Shown piece by piece: positions 9,960 to 22,080 of a stretch of DNA of 64,000 nucleotides. Every line of letters begins with the position of its first letter. Position 1 is the first letter of the stretch. This DNA is from Symbiodinium kawagutii. Taxonomy: Eukaryota > Sar > Dinophyceae > Suessiales > Symbiodiniaceae. The notes under the pieces were generated by a model that made no database searches, was not told where the DNA came from, and was given only the letters and a program-made list of their open reading frames with translations. The stretch covers positions 1-64,000 of the forward strand of contig VSDK01013940.1 in NCBI GenBank assembly GCA_009767595.1. The letters run 5' to 3'. Position numbers and translations under genes: made by a program.

Positions 9960-11700
9960 TCACCTTTGATGCACCCAAGAGCACATCCAGCTACGCCGTT
10001 TAGGCACCGTAGTATCAATGCAGGCACATCCACGTGCAAACATTTAGGCAAATTTCTATGCGTCCCAGCAAAGGTTTATTTATGTAAGCTTCAAAAGAGG
10101 CACATGAAGGTATAAATGTCTGCACATCAACTTTGATATTCCCCAGCGCGGGCACAGCCAGAAACAAACAAAAGCTTTAGGCACGGTAGTCTTGATGCAA
10201 ACACATCCAGGTACAAAATGTCTAGGCCCATAAAGGAAGCAAGGCTTTTGCACACTGTGCCTCAAGGCAGGGAAATCGAGATAAAAACGTTAGGCGCCTC
10301 CACGTACAAACATCTAGGCACAGCAGTTGTGTAATGCCTAAAAACAAGCACATAGACAACCACATGCAAACACAAAAAAGATCAAACAAGTTCAGGCAAA
10401 GCAGCTTCAATAAACACATCCTGGTGTAAACAATTAGGCAAAGCAATTTGTGTGTCCCAGCACAGGTTCATGCAAGTACAAAAGGCCCATACAGGCACAG
10501 TCGTTTGACATTCCCCATTCCCCAGCGCGGGCACAGCCAGATACAAGCAGAAACTTTAGGCACAGTACTCATGCAAACACATATCCCGGACAAATGTAAG
10601 GCAAAGCAAGTTTGGTCGGAAACACATCCAGCAACAACTGTTTAGGCACAGCAATTTGAATGTCACTAGAGGTAGGCCTACGTAGGAAGTAATGTTTTGG
10701 CACAGCAGTTTTGATGTGGCTAAGGCAGGCATATCGAGCTCCAAAAGTTGTGCACGTGCACTCACAATCGTTTAGGCAAAGCAGTTTGTCGGCGCCTAAG
10801 GCATAACTATTGTTAGAGTGCCTGCAGTCAGAGACGTCCAGGCACAAACGTTTAGACACAGCAATCCTATGTTTTGTCTTCGGCACATCACAAAAATGCA
10901 CTGCTGTATTTCAATGCGCCTACGGCAGGCAAATCCAATTGGCACATCCAGGTACAAGCGTGAGACACATCCAGGAACGGTCGGGCACATCAAAACTGCT
11001 TTGCCGAAATAAAGGTTTGTACGTAGATATGCCCAACGCTTCCATGTGTCTGGATATGCGCAAAACACTTTTAGTGCCGAGGGGCAGGCAGGCACATCCA
11101 GGTACAAACCTTTGGCACATAACATTTATATAAATGCATCTAAACAAAAATTGGCACAACATTTTGAACCTTGCAAAGGGCCTGGGCATGCAGGGACTAA
11201 GGTTCCTCTCTCAGCAGCTCTTATGGGCCTATGGCAGGCACATCCTGAGGGCGGCCACGTTCAAGTAGAGTCGTTTAGGCACGGCAATTTTACAGTGCCT
11301 AAAGCCCCAGACAGGCACATCCAGGAATGCTACGAATGTCTAGGCCCTAAGGGAACATCAAGGGTTCAAACACAGCCATATTGGCCCTAAGGACAGGCAC
11401 ATCAAGGTACAAACGCTTCGGCACAGCACTTTTGCGGTGCCTGAGCAACCATATCCAGGTACAACCGCTTCAACGCAGCAAGAATAATGCGCCTAATGGA
11501 TCCTAATGGCACATATAACCCGGTACAAAACCTAATTGGTATCCAGCTACGAACAGGTAAGGCGCTTAAGGGTAGGCCCAGCTACGAACCGTTTGGGCAC
11601 AGCAATCTTAAGCCTCAGAACATACCCTGTCACAAACGCAGTCCAGAGGCACAATAAAAAATAGCTGTGCCTAAGCGCAGGCACATCCAGCCACCCACAC
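9960..11700. repeat. TTAGGCA/TGCCTAA hairpin satellite array
   Basis: Some 1.7 kb of diverged units built from three modules: GTTTAGGCACAGCA, a T-rich linker ending near TGCCTAA, and GGCACATCCAGGTACAAA. Unit length varies from roughly 50 to over 100 bp. TTAGGCA and TGCCTAA are complementary, so many units could fold into short hairpins. Both strands show weak open frames rich in Cys, Leu and His that follow the repeat. No gene. Confidence 0.75.
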
Positions 11701-12611
11701 ACACACACTGGTGAGTTGCTCCGGCACGAGACCGCGCCAAACGTTAACCGCCATTGATCCATCACTAGCATTGAGCTTTGCACGATAAAACCAGCAGGAT
11801 TAACATCCAGGAAACCGGGAAACCGTTATCAAGGACATAGTACAAGGAACCTGTCCAATAAACCATTCGGCAACCATGCAAACCAAAGAACTCAAATCCA
11901 GGAAGCCTACATGAAGGACAACGCAAACTGAAGAACCAAATGTTCTGAAATTACTTTAGCTCATCCGAACCTCGATAAAATGTATCTCCTCTGGAAAAAC
12001 ACGTTTCAACAATTCAAACAACACATCCAAATCCACAAGTCAGGACAAAATTGTGCGACCGTTCGCCTGTGCTCCCAAAGCCCCTCTACTGACTTCATCT
12101 GCAGGAATTTAAGTCAGCCTAGTCTATCAGCTGGCTTTTGTATTTTAGTTTGCTGTTCTTTGTGGAAGATTGAGAAAGGCCACAAAAGGCTATATAGAAG
12201 TTGGCTTCTGGATGATTGTTTTTCAAGGCCTTGATGAAAGAACATGAAGAGCAATGACCATCGACATTTCAAGTCATCACACATCACAATCCAAAACAAA
12301 GCATTGAGCTATGCATTACTTCACGCATCCTTTTTTCTCCTGGCACAGAAGTGAGGCAGGAATGATCCGCTGGAGGAGAGAGCTATGGTACATGTTTTGA
12401 AACATATGGTACTGGTTTTGTACTTTTGTGTTTTGAAATCATGGGACTACATATGGGACCGCAGCAAAGGTTTGGCGCACGTGCAGAGCGGAGAACTTCT
12501 CAGCGCAAAGCTTCACGTGGGTTCACATCGAGAAGCGTTTGCCACCATGAGCTTCGTCACTCCTTTCCACTGCACATTGTGAGGTTAGCCTCAGCAGAGA
12601 GAAAGGACTTG
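11701..12611. other. No supported gene
   Basis: Mixed sequence without a clear repeat; short frames on both strands lack splice context or recognisable domains. Confidence 0.4.
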
Positions 12612-12770
12612 TCATCGAGGTCGGAGAGCTCTGTAGGTTCGTGCCACGGACAGCTTCACAGCTGCAATGCACATCCAGAGATCCATAGAGATCTGCTTCT
12701 TGGGTACCATGGGGCACAAACCAACGATGCCAACATCTGTCAGAACGTCGTCAGGCACAAATCCCGTCAG
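12612..12770 (-). CDS. Candidate terminal exon, unknown protein
   Basis: On the minus strand a TTTGCAG acceptor is followed at 12770 by the only open frame of the three, which runs 52 codons to a TGA at 12612. The peptide has a balanced, non-repetitive composition (for example VLTDVGIVGLCPMVPKK). No family is recognised. The nearest upstream candidate exon at 13191-13274 does not join it in phase, so at least one exon or a different acceptor is missing. Confidence 0.33.
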   Translation of the reverse strand: MTGFVPDDVLTDVGIVGLCPMVPKKQISMDLWMCIAAVKLSVARTYRALRPR

Positions 12771-13190
12771 CTGCAAACGCTTAGATTTTTTCGAATGGTG
12801 AAACCTCACAGGTTTCAATCTGCAAAGGTTTGAGTGCAAAGATTGCTCGACAAAGGCACAGCACGGCCTCTCTTGCAAAAACTCAGCGTACAACACTTTG
12901 AGTTTTCAACTGACTCAATTTTGGTTGAAGCGCAGTCATCCCCAGGGGCTTCAAAATTTTCAAAGGTCTAATTTCTTCAGCAAATGATTTTGAGGCCATA
13001 GTGAAGCAAACCTGCTGGATCAGGCGTCAAGCTGCACCAAAGATGCATCTTCTGAATCTTTTGGTTCAGTACATCGAAGACCAGAAGGCATTTCGGTCAA
13101 AATAATGTTGCTGTAATTTGAACAGCTGCTTTCACATCTTTCACAATTGCACATTGTTAATTGCACATTGTGTTGCAGCTCGGAACTTAC

Positions 13191-13274
13191 TCAAACACCA
13201 TCGGACGAACTTCAAAGGCCGTGAAGTTTGTGAATGTGAAGGGCGACATCGAATCTGACGATAGCTCTTGGTAA
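13191..13274 (-). CDS. Candidate internal exon with GTAAGT donor
   Basis: Minus-strand 84-bp exon bounded by a TTTCAG acceptor and a consensus GTAAGT donor. The frame after one leftover base reads YQELSSDSMSPFTFTNF and on to the donor without a stop. No domain is recognised. It likely belongs to the same transcription unit as 12612-12770, but the phases do not match directly. Confidence 0.38.
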
Positions 13275-14064
13275 CTGAAAGCACCAAGTGCCGACCCCAA
13301 AATGAGAAGTCTTCAGACCTTACCACGCAACTTGATGCACAAAGTAGATGTAGCCCATGCAGTCTTCAAGAATCTTGGAGAAAACTAAGATAATCATGAC
13401 TCGAAACACTTATCTTTCATGTATCGGAAACTCACTCTGAAGTGGTACAAATGATTACATCGGACTTCATGACCATGCCACCAAGTGGAAGTCTGATTCT
13501 CAAGGAAGAAATATGGAAAACATATAAACATATAAACAATTCGTACATAAAACAACTTGCAAAATGCACAGCCAAAGATATCACCCGAAGTCCATGTAGG
13601 TTGGAAAATGAATGCAAAAGGTTTCCACTGCGTTCTCGACACTTTCGCAAAGTCCGTGATCTGCAGAAAAGGCTTTTCCTGTTCGCGTTAGAAAAAGGAG
13701 GTCGGAGAAGGCAAGGATGGGAAAGGCAACACTTGTTGCCCGGAGTCAACGGAGTCAAAGGCCATGCTGCACATGTTCGCAAGCATAGCCACTGTAGCGT
13801 GAGCAACCACAACTGCCACCTTTGTTGAGAGCTGCGTAGGGAAAAACTAAAGACACGAACTGACATGAAGTACAGTAAAATGAAGTCTAAAATGAGCCAA
13901 GTGCTGTCCAAGTGCTCACTTCTCGGTGCAGTCCCAGTTTCGCAGGCTCAAACGTGACTTCCAAAGCATACGCCGAGCATTCCTGGTCTGCGGCAGCCCA
14001 TGCGCCCCGGTCATCCGTGGTATCAAAAAGTACCAGAATAACATTCATATGATGCTAAGTGATT

Positions 14065-14260
14065 AAACAAACAAACACAACAAAACAAAACAAAACAAAA
14101 CAAAACAAAACAAAACAGACAAAAAAAACAAACAAACAAAAGAAACAAAACCATACAAAACCAACCAACCAACCAACCAAACAAAACAAATACATCAACA
14201 AACAAATAAATACATAATAAATAAACAAATTAATAAACAAAACAAACAAATAAGCACACC
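14065..14260. repeat. (AAAAC)n, (AACC)n and (AAAT)n block
   Basis: A-rich short-unit array that changes unit along its length: AAAAC, then AAAC, AACC and AAAT. Confidence 0.8.
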
Positions 14261-14390
14261 CTCGGTCCACCACTTGAGTGCCAAAGGGAAACTGGATGGG
14301 AAAGGATTTTTCACTGAAGCTCCTCAATTCGGTACCGGGATTAACGGAGAGGTACTGCTACAATCTGCAACACCACGAATCCTCCCAACA

Positions 14391-14453
14391 TACGCGAACC
14401 ATCGCGAACCATCGCGAACCATCGCGAACCATCGCGAACCATCGCGAACCATC
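14391..14453. repeat. 10-bp minisatellite GCGAACCATC
   Basis: Six near-perfect copies of GCGAACCATC. A 10-bp unit returns to frame every 30 bp, so each open frame carries the same decapeptide repeat. An unrelated 10-bp array lies at 24292-24680. Confidence 0.85.
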
Positions 14454-15594
14454 TACCTATATCTACCTTCGAAATCCTTCGAATCCGTCGGGTCCTTCAA
14501 ACGATCCATGGAATCTCAGTGCGGTGTACTTCAAGGCGCAATCAATCTGTGCAAGCGAATGACCCCCAAGGTGCCGAGGTGTTTTGTGGAGTCAAGGAGT
14601 GCGTATTTCAGCAGACAAGAGATGACAAGAGCTTTACAGCATCAGGTAGCCAGCTGTAGCTAGATGGAGCTAGATGTAGCTGGGGGGGGGCATTTTTGCT
14701 CTAGAATCCAAGCCCATGGCCCCAATCTTGTCTGAACATTCAACATCTCTTAGCCCAACATAGGCACTGAACATAGACCCAACATGGCCTGGCATGCTGC
14801 AACATGGCTGAAAAAAGCACACATGGCTGAAAACGGTGTCAGAGTAGTGCCAATTAAGCAGAAGCCGATAAATTGTCATTTCATGTCATTTCTATGCCAA
14901 ACATTCACAAAATGGTTTCGACAAAGCGACCACAGCTTGTTTAGATATCAACTTCCGGGTCCGCGAGCACTACACCGACCTCAAACTCCTCCACCGACAT
15001 TGTCAACCTGATTCAACCTGGTTTCCTCAGAGTCCGTATCTTGGTGCACAATGCGGTGGCACCTCTCGTTGCCAAGCGACGCGACGGTCAAAAAAGAGTC
15101 GAAGAAATTCAAAGAAGCAAACAAGCAAGTCAATTCTAAGCATGAGGAAGAAGTCGAAGAATAGAATAAATTGTTGAAAGAAGTTGAGGAGTGAAATGAG
15201 TGAAGCATTGCACGCTCCGAATCAGAATGCTGCCAACATCTGCCAATCATCAGAGTTTCCAAGAAGACCGTGGCTTCCAAGGTTTAAAAGAACACGCTGG
15301 AGTCCACTGGAGGAAAAAGCGAACAATAGAATTGTGCAATCTGATGCATTCAATAAGGTTGTGTTTTTTTAGGCCTGTGCCACCCGGTGTGTTTAGAACT
15401 GATTAGACTTAGAATGCCTTAGATGGTTGCGCCGAATCTTTTTACCTCTCCTGCTCATGCGTTCGCAGGGATGCTTGCCTGCAAGAAACCACTAATGTAC
15501 TCTCCAACGCCAAGAGGGACACAAAACGAATCAGGGAAACAATGCTGGAGACAAGCACCAGCGCACCAATACACCATCAATTACCAAGTCGAAC

Positions 15595-15740
15595 CACAAG
15601 AAAGAAGGAAGAAGAAAGAAGAAGGGATAACCATGGAGAAGGAGGAAGAAGGAAAAAGAAGGAAAAAGGAGGAAGAAGGAGGAAGAACGATGGAGAAGGA
15701 ACAAAGAAGGAAGAAGTAGATGAAGTAGGAAAAAGAAGGA
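15595..15740. repeat. Polypurine (GAA/GGA)n tract
   Basis: Nearly pure A/G plus strand with AAGGAGGAAGAAGG steps. It yields Lys/Glu/Arg frames one way and Ser/Phe/Leu frames the other, both compositional. Confidence 0.75.
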
Positions 15741-16010
15741 AGTGAGCATCACAGAGCAAAGTGCCCCTGCAGCGCTTTGCAGGGTTGTATGTTCACTCAT
15801 TTTGGGAAGTTCACTTTCAGCCGTTTCAGCATTGGATGTTCACCCAAGCACTGCTTCAGTGGTTCACATTTGGGGAAGCCTTCAGGGTCAGAGGGCATTC
15901 ACGGCGTTCAAATTCACCTCAGTTCAAGGACCCCTGAAGCAAACACGCCACCAAGATCCACCAAGATCCACCAAGTACAAGAAGAGATTTGATTCGAAAA
16001 CGCAGAGGCG

Positions 16011-16250
16011 ATGACGGAGACACAACTGGAGATAAGACAAGCACAGCTCAATGCAAAACATCATATACCAAACAATTCACACCTCCCTACCCAAGGGAGA
16101 CAGGGAGAACACCAAGAGAGACAACAGACATGGAGGCTTCCAACAGGGCAGAGGGAGAGGAGACAAGCAAACAACTTTGCACACAACTGGGCACCCACGT
16201 TTGCACACAATGCACCCACGTTTGCACACGTAACAAGTTCTTTCTTTTGA
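16011..16250 (+). CDS. Uncertain plus-strand ORF, 79 codons
   Basis: ATG-initiated frame with a hydrophilic Gln/Asn/Arg-rich peptide starting MTETQLEIRQAQLNAKH and ending in a small internal repeat (two APTFAH units). The plus strand is T-poor here, which keeps frames open for compositional reasons. No family recognised; it could be a spurious frame. Confidence 0.2.
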   Translation: MTETQLEIRQAQLNAKHHIPNNSHLPTQGRQGEHQERQQTWRLPTGQRERRQANNFAHNWAPTFAHNAPTFAHVTSSFF

Positions 16251-17022
16251 CATCACCCTGATGCGACCGAGCATCGCAGCTTGCAAAGAGCCGTGCCTCG
16301 GTGACTAAACGTTCTTAGAGAAAAGAAGAACATGAAACTTATGTCTTACTATGTCTTACTTTCAATAAACATTAAACTTGTCTTACTTTCAATTTTGATT
16401 TAACACATTTAAAGTGTTAATGATTAATTGATTCAGATTCGAATATACTCATGGGAAGAAAAAAACAGTGAAAAAAAGAAGAACATATGTTGAGAATTGA
16501 GATGAGAACAACAAGAAGACCCGTTGTTCTTGTCAAACAAAAAAATGACAAGAAAAGAAATATGTGGTGAAACCAACGGATATACCTGGCTTGTAATGGG
16601 GACGATTTGGGGGACCAGTTCTTGTGCAGTCAAAGCGACGGAAACAGCTCCGATTCTTCACATGCTTCATGCAGGACGGCAGCTTGGCATTGAGAAGCTT
16701 TCCTGCCTGCCTTTGGCTTTGCACAGGGGTCACTTCCGCTTGATCTTTTGAGAGGCCACAATCACCATGCATCCTGGCGGGGCTGTTCTAAACCCAGCCG
16801 AGCACTCCCTACTTTCATTCCAAGATTTGATTTGAATCCATTGCCGTCCATTGCGTACTCGGAATTGAAGACACACTTTGACCTCACATGGAGAAAGCCA
16901 AACACTGCGAACAGCAGCCGGAGGAAATGTACGTAGACCAAATGGCTGGGTCTTAGAGAATGGAGAAATTTGACCCATCACCGCGATGTCAAGGTCCAAC
17001 GACTCTTGGGTCTGGAAACAGG

Positions 17023-17846
17023 TCACGTGACGGTCACGTGTAAATCATTAATGGTCGCATAGCAGGAAGCTGCACTCAAATCATGGGCTCGAAACTGCTG
17101 AGTCACTGCTGAATGTTGCAAGCAACACTTTTCGTAAAAGCTGATCCGTTTAGTGGCCAAACTAAGCCCAAGCATATGACGAACCATTTCTTTCACTTTA
17201 CACTTGATTGGTGCTTTCAACAGAGAAATGGAAGAATTTCTGAATGGCAGTACTGACGAGGAGTTGGAGCCAACGTTGGAGTGGAAAAACCTTTTGGAGG
17301 ACGAAGGCTTCGAAAGCTTAGCTTCGCTTTGAAGATCAATGACAGCTATGTCAGCTATGTCGTCGTTCAAATCGTTGGAGAACGATGTGTGACGTTCAAA
17401 AGGTGAGGCTTGGGGCACCTGGGAGCACATCGGAGATCTTGTGGCGCTTTGGCTCCTGACACCTGTCCTGACACCTGTCCTGACACTTGTCCTGACACCT
17501 GTCCTCTTAAAGGCTTGTGCATGCTTGTGCCTTGATTGCCTTGTCACATGCTTGAAGTCACAAGGCACTCGTGTCTCAAGTTATGGTATTTTGGAGAAAC
17601 ACGTCATGCCACAGTCTTCACTGACATGATGTGCCATGTTGCATCAAAGACCAACAGCCGGCTCCATGCACACTCAACACTTACCAGTCATGATTTCTTG
17701 GCCTGACTTTGTGTAACTCTCAAACTTCCGAACGCAAAGAGATGCAGTATGCAGTGTTTCCGGTTCTCTTTGGCAAACATCAATAAACATCTCTGATTCT
17801 CAGCTTTTACCTCTCCGTGTTCACCAAACCAGGTGTTACTTCAAGC
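17023..17846 (-). CDS. Three-exon 3' end of an unknown protein gene
   Basis: Three minus-strand exons join in phase. Exon 17846-17811 (36 bp) lies between TTTTAG and GTAAAA and encodes LEVTPGLVNTE plus two bases. Exon 17767-17685 (83 bp) follows a 43-nt intron, ends at GTAAGTG and encodes PETLHTASLCVRKFESYTK and on. The last exon begins in a 12-bp tandem repeat near 17460 and runs to a stop at 17023. It is Ser-rich (DLQSEAKLSKPSSSKRFF) with a basic helix-like part (KCKVKEMVRHMLGL). No domain is recognised. The start of the gene lies upstream and was not found. Matching phases at both junctions support the model. Confidence 0.45.
17451..17506. repeat. 12-bp tandem repeat at a probable splice acceptor
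   Basis: About four and a half copies of CTGACACCTGTC. On the minus strand each unit reads GACAGGTGTCAG, supplying AG dinucleotides every 12 bp in the same frame, at the point where the last exon of the 17-kb gene model should begin. Confidence 0.8.
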
Positions 17847-17849
17847 CTA

Positions 17850-18993
17850 AAAGACACATGGGAAATCTTCTTCTCATCAAAATGCTAAGGGCCTCATTTG
17901 ATTCAAGGCCAAATCTTCCAACCCTAAGTTCGATTCAAAAACGGAACACGGTGTGTGCTCAGGCCATATCCGCTGTCCAGGGCGTACTGGCAGGGCTAGC
18001 ATGCTACACGGTGCACGCATCGCAAAACCTTGTGACTTGCCCCAGTTTTCAAAGTCAGAGAGTGCGACAGTGCGACAAGTTGAAGGTGAATGAAGTTGAT
18101 ATCTTCACTTCGATCGGACAACAATGCAAAATACGAGAAATCGATGTGGCAGTCTGCAGCGGGCAACTTTCCTCATGAGGCAGTGCCTGCTTCTGTATGC
18201 TGTCTGCCAAAAGAAAATTCATTCCGGGCGCAACGGAAGCAACGCTGAGTCAAGCAAGCATGAAACCAAACCGTCTGAACATGGCAATTTCGTAAATTCA
18301 ATGCGCCTATTGCATCCATTGCCCATCTCTGGCATTTCAGCAGAAACTACCCTTTGGGAGACCAACTTGCTCTGTGTGACGCTGCCAGAACAGTGAGTTG
18401 GCATCCTACTTTGTGACAGCTGTGAACCTTCACAGTGGCTGACTCAGTTGAAAAGAGACTTTTGACATCTTTCGTTAAATCCTTTGACTCCTTTGCAAAA
18501 GCAGTTCTTTTCTTCAACTTGGTCACAGTTCTGTAACCACCGTCACCTCTTTCAAAGGTGCTTTCCTGCGGCAGGGAAACATATGAGAAACGGTGGCGGC
18601 CGTGCCAAGCTTCAAGCCTGACCTATCTATCAACTCTTGGACTTCGGACACAAAGGAAGTTGCAGTTGGGAGGGCTTTGCAAAGGAAGGGCTGAAAAATG
18701 CTGAAAGCATTGTATCAAACTGTTTTGGATTCTTTTGTATATCTTTGCGTTGTATCATTGCCATTGTGGCTTGCAGAGAGCTTGGGATCGCTAGCGGGCC
18801 TACGATGCAACTTGAGGCCTGGCTTCACATTAACCGAAGAAGTGGCTTTAGCCTTTGCAGCAAGAGTTGGTACTTCGAAATCTTCAAATCCTCCGTGCGT
18901 TCACTTGGCGAGCAAATCAAGCTGCAGGTCTCTTCTTAGCCTTGGCCAAAATGCGCATCGGCCGCATCAGCTTTACGTCGGTGATCATCCGTC
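17850..18993. other. No gene model resolved
   Basis: Open frames occur on both strands, including a plus frame at 17858-18178, but I could not find phase-consistent splice pairs. The upstream part of the 17-kb gene probably lies here. Confidence 0.35.
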
Positions 18994-19997
18994 TCAGTGC
19001 CGTCGGGATGTGGCAAAGTAGAGCCGCGAGACATGTGAAGGCTGGGCAATCCTCAAATGTTTTCTGAAAACAAAATTGGAATAAACTTCTGATCTGACTT
19101 TCTGCCCAAATGGCTTCACCTTCACCAGCATCGTCCCCAAAGATCGAGGCATTTGGATCTTTGGGACAAAGTTCTTCATTTGGCGGCAAGAAACGCAACC
19201 ATCAACTTGCAAGGTCAAAGAAATGCAGCGAAGTAAATCTGTAGCACCACCCCCGTGCGAAGGCAAAAGTGCATCAAATCCATTGACCCTGCCAGAAGCT
19301 TCTTGATTGAAAACAAACAACACCAATGGAATAGCCTCAAAAGAAAGCTGAGCAGGTCCATGCAAGCGCTCTCTTGCACAATTATGCACCGCGGAGAGGG
19401 TTAAGGAGCACATGGAGCACTTCGCTTGATCACAAGTCACAGTGTGGCATTGCAAGGGGCGCAACCATTTCTGAACGCCGAGTTGTCTTCCTCCCCTCAT
19501 TCTGCAACATAGCTTTGAAGCAATGGCAGCAAATCTGAAAGCAACAAAAGGCCTCCCACAAAGTATGACCGGACACGAGCATGAGGTAGTTTCTAGAACC
19601 GCAATATCTGCAAGGCTGCCTCTATGCCGCACCAGTACAGATGCAACTTCTGAACAAGGCCGGGCCAATTTATGACACCTCAGCGCAGAGAAGATTGTTG
19701 TACAAACAGTTCTAGGGAACACACCTTGAAACCCCGTCACATTGTGACATTCAAAAGGTATTTCTGTGTTGCATTCGTTGCCTTCTTACGACAAGAAAGC
19801 ACTAGAAGATTCAGCCGCTTCAGCATCTGCAATGCTTCTGAAGCTGCAAGGATCTGCAAGGAGAAGCGCTCAGAATTCCTTTGGGCCCACTGTTGGCGAA
19901 TTTCGAGCGTTGCGAAGTGTACAGAGCAAAGCAAATTTTCACCTCGACTGCACAAGCGCAGGACTTCTCTTTGTCTTCGTGGGACAAACCGCTCCAA
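18994..19997 (-). CDS. Candidate two-exon gene fragment, unknown protein
   Basis: A minus-strand exon with plausible codon use (reading RFSLQILAASEALQMLKR) ends at 19790 with a GTAAGA donor, leaving one base. A TTGTTCAG acceptor at 19649 supplies two bases that restore a frame reading VASVLVRHRGSLADIAVLE. That frame then stays open for over 200 codons to 18994, longer than expected by chance. The downstream part is Cys-rich, so it may contain unspliced introns. The plus strand at 19766-20065 is also open with sensible composition; I prefer minus because of GC-richer third positions and splice phase. No domain recognised. Confidence 0.33.
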
Positions 19998-20540
19998 GGC
20001 CCCTTTCCAAACTCGAGCTCAAGAGAAAACTGGAGAAAAGGAGAGATGAAGAGATGAAAAGATGAGAGGATTGAGAGGATTGAGAGGAGAGGCTCAGGAG
20101 CTCAGGGAGGAGATTGCCTGTGTCTCAGAATTTCCTCAGGCCTCCACCGGAAGACTTCGCACATCTACCGGGAAATGGCGCATGGAGCGATTTTGAAATG
20201 ACCGGCCCTCTGTGCTCCATCTATGGCAAGGCAAAGGACTGACTTGGGACGCAGTCAAAGGTTACCGTTTTGCTTTTGGAGATGTCAGCGAGCAACATCG
20301 AGCAACCCCAAGTCTGTAAAAAGAGAGTGCAAAGAGCAATGCGAATCCACATGTGAAACAGCAGTGCTGACAGTGCTTGACTTTGGAACACTTAGATCAA
20401 AGAAATGCAACGCAAAATAGGATGACTTTGATGAGCTGAAAATTCGAAAAGAGGACTTCGAAGAAGACTTCGAACCTCGACCCAGTGAGCTCCTACCGAG
20501 TCTGTCTCAAGACACAGCTGAAAGGTCAAAGCCCAAGGTT

Positions 20541-20878
20541 TTATTTGGAACGAATCAGTGGCCAAGCAGTGCTGTGACTTGGCACCAAGCGCAGTGGATG
20601 GAGTTTCAAAAGGGAACCACTGTGCCAGTCAGTGCTTGCTCGAACGCGCCATGCTACAGCACTGCTTGAATGTCTATTCTCCGCCAGGGACAAGTCGTGC
20701 AAAGTCAGATCCAACGGCAAGTCGTGTGCAAAGACATTCCCCCACTTAACACGAGCTGCAGTTCCTGGGAGTGCGGTCAGGTGAATCCATCGATTTCTTT
20801 CACTTACATTCAGATTGATACTTCTGAGCTGAGAAAGACCCACACCTTTCCCACATCTGTGCGATGGTTCAGCTTTAC
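20541..20878 (-). CDS. Candidate exon(s), unknown protein
   Basis: Minus-strand exon 20878-20808 lies between CTCTAG and a GTAAGTG donor and encodes KAEPSHRCGKGVGLSQLRS plus a few residues. If it is not spliced, the frame stays open to a stop at 20541 (reading on through NVFAHDLPLDLTLHDLSL). The two readings are alternatives. No family recognised. Confidence 0.35.
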
Positions 20879-21254
20879 CTAGAGTGAAAAGGGATATTGA
20901 TATGGACAAATACATGCAAAGCTCAGCACCACTGAAGGGCCATATGGTCTGTCACAGAGCGTTTCTGGATATGAGCGGCACTCTACTTCCAAGGCCTTGA
21001 CAGTTCAAGATCAAAATGCAAAGGACATTGACCATCCAACACATTTAGGGCATATTCGTCTTGGGGAAAGTCGGTCAAGCAAAGCGAGATGTCAACCCGT
21101 CAATGTTTTTAATCGACCCTGCAGCACACTGCAGCAGGATGCTGCTCTTAGGATGCTGGAGGTTCTCTGACTGGAACTTCCTTTGAAGATGCAATGTACA
21201 CAGGAACAATAGTGACATTCTTGTGGCAAGAACTCGCACACAGCCTACCGGTTA

Positions 21255-21427
21255 TCACATGCCATGCTGTTGTTCCTCTTTGTTGTGCTGCAAATTGTAC
21301 GGAAAAAATGCACTGAAACAAATAGGCGAGTCGCTCGCTTGGAGAACCCTCGGCTGTGGAATGTCCTCAATTTTGGATGCAAGCTGTGCAACAAGCTGTG
21401 CAACATGTCTTAGACGGTCATTCACTT
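21255..21427 (-). CDS. Candidate exon with amphipathic helix
   Basis: A CTGTAG acceptor is followed at 21427 by a frame of 57 codons ending in a stop at 21255. The first 25 residues (VNDRLRHVAQLVAQLASKIE) form a clear heptad-like amphipathic helix, followed by a Pro-containing linker. The third positions look coding. No family recognised. A possible earlier exit after the helix cannot be excluded. Confidence 0.42.
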
Positions 21428-22080
21428 CTACAGTTGCCAAAGGACTTCGGGCTCTTCAACAATTCAGGTGCTGACGTCATATGGTAGCCACAAAGTTGCT
21501 AAAACATTAAACATGGGCAGAGTGGGGCAGAGATTCCGGTTGGTTTTGGAAATTGCCTAAGCAGATCTAAGCAGCTGGCATCACAAGAAATCGCCGAAGA
21601 GGTCTCAGAATGACAACCAAATAATTCAAATGCCACAGAATGAGCACCGTGGGTCCATACAAAGCGAACGATGGCTCCTCTTATAGTTGACCGCAAAACG
21701 AGTGATTTGATTGATTTCAATCGCTTTTCACAGCAGTGATAGAGGCAAGAGATGTTGGCATAAGTATGTGCACCAAGTGCGCGAGCAATTTTTTTGCGGA
21801 GAATCCTTTGGACATGGCGACGATCTGCACAGTCTGTAGATCAAATCATATCTGCGGACAGTTGCTTCTGCAGCCATGGTCAGGCCGCAATCCGATGGGA
21901 TACAGTCAAATTGACAGAAACCTATTTGACATGACTGACAAGTGATCGCTTGAAATTCTGTAAATGTGTTTTGTTTCTCAACTAGGAAATTGACTAAAAC
22001 GATGCAACCCTGGATGGTTGGCTTTCTATGCTCACTGACCTTCAAGCCTTCAAGCGAGCGCTCGCACACACACACACACA

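Larger units (their letters stand above)
13275..17022. other. Gene-poor stretch with simple repeats
   Basis: Apart from the repeats listed separately I see only short frames on both strands. A minus frame at 13432-13911 (159 codons) is open but has the Leu/Cys/Phe/Ser-heavy look of a non-coding frame. Confidence 0.4.

Noticed and set aside
13432-13911. 159-codon minus frame
   Set aside because: Leu/Cys/Phe/Ser-heavy composition typical of non-coding frames; no consistent splice sites.
19766-20065. Plus-strand frame reading KKALEDSAASASAMLL
   Set aside because: Good composition, but GC of third positions and splice phase favour the minus-strand exon in the same DNA.
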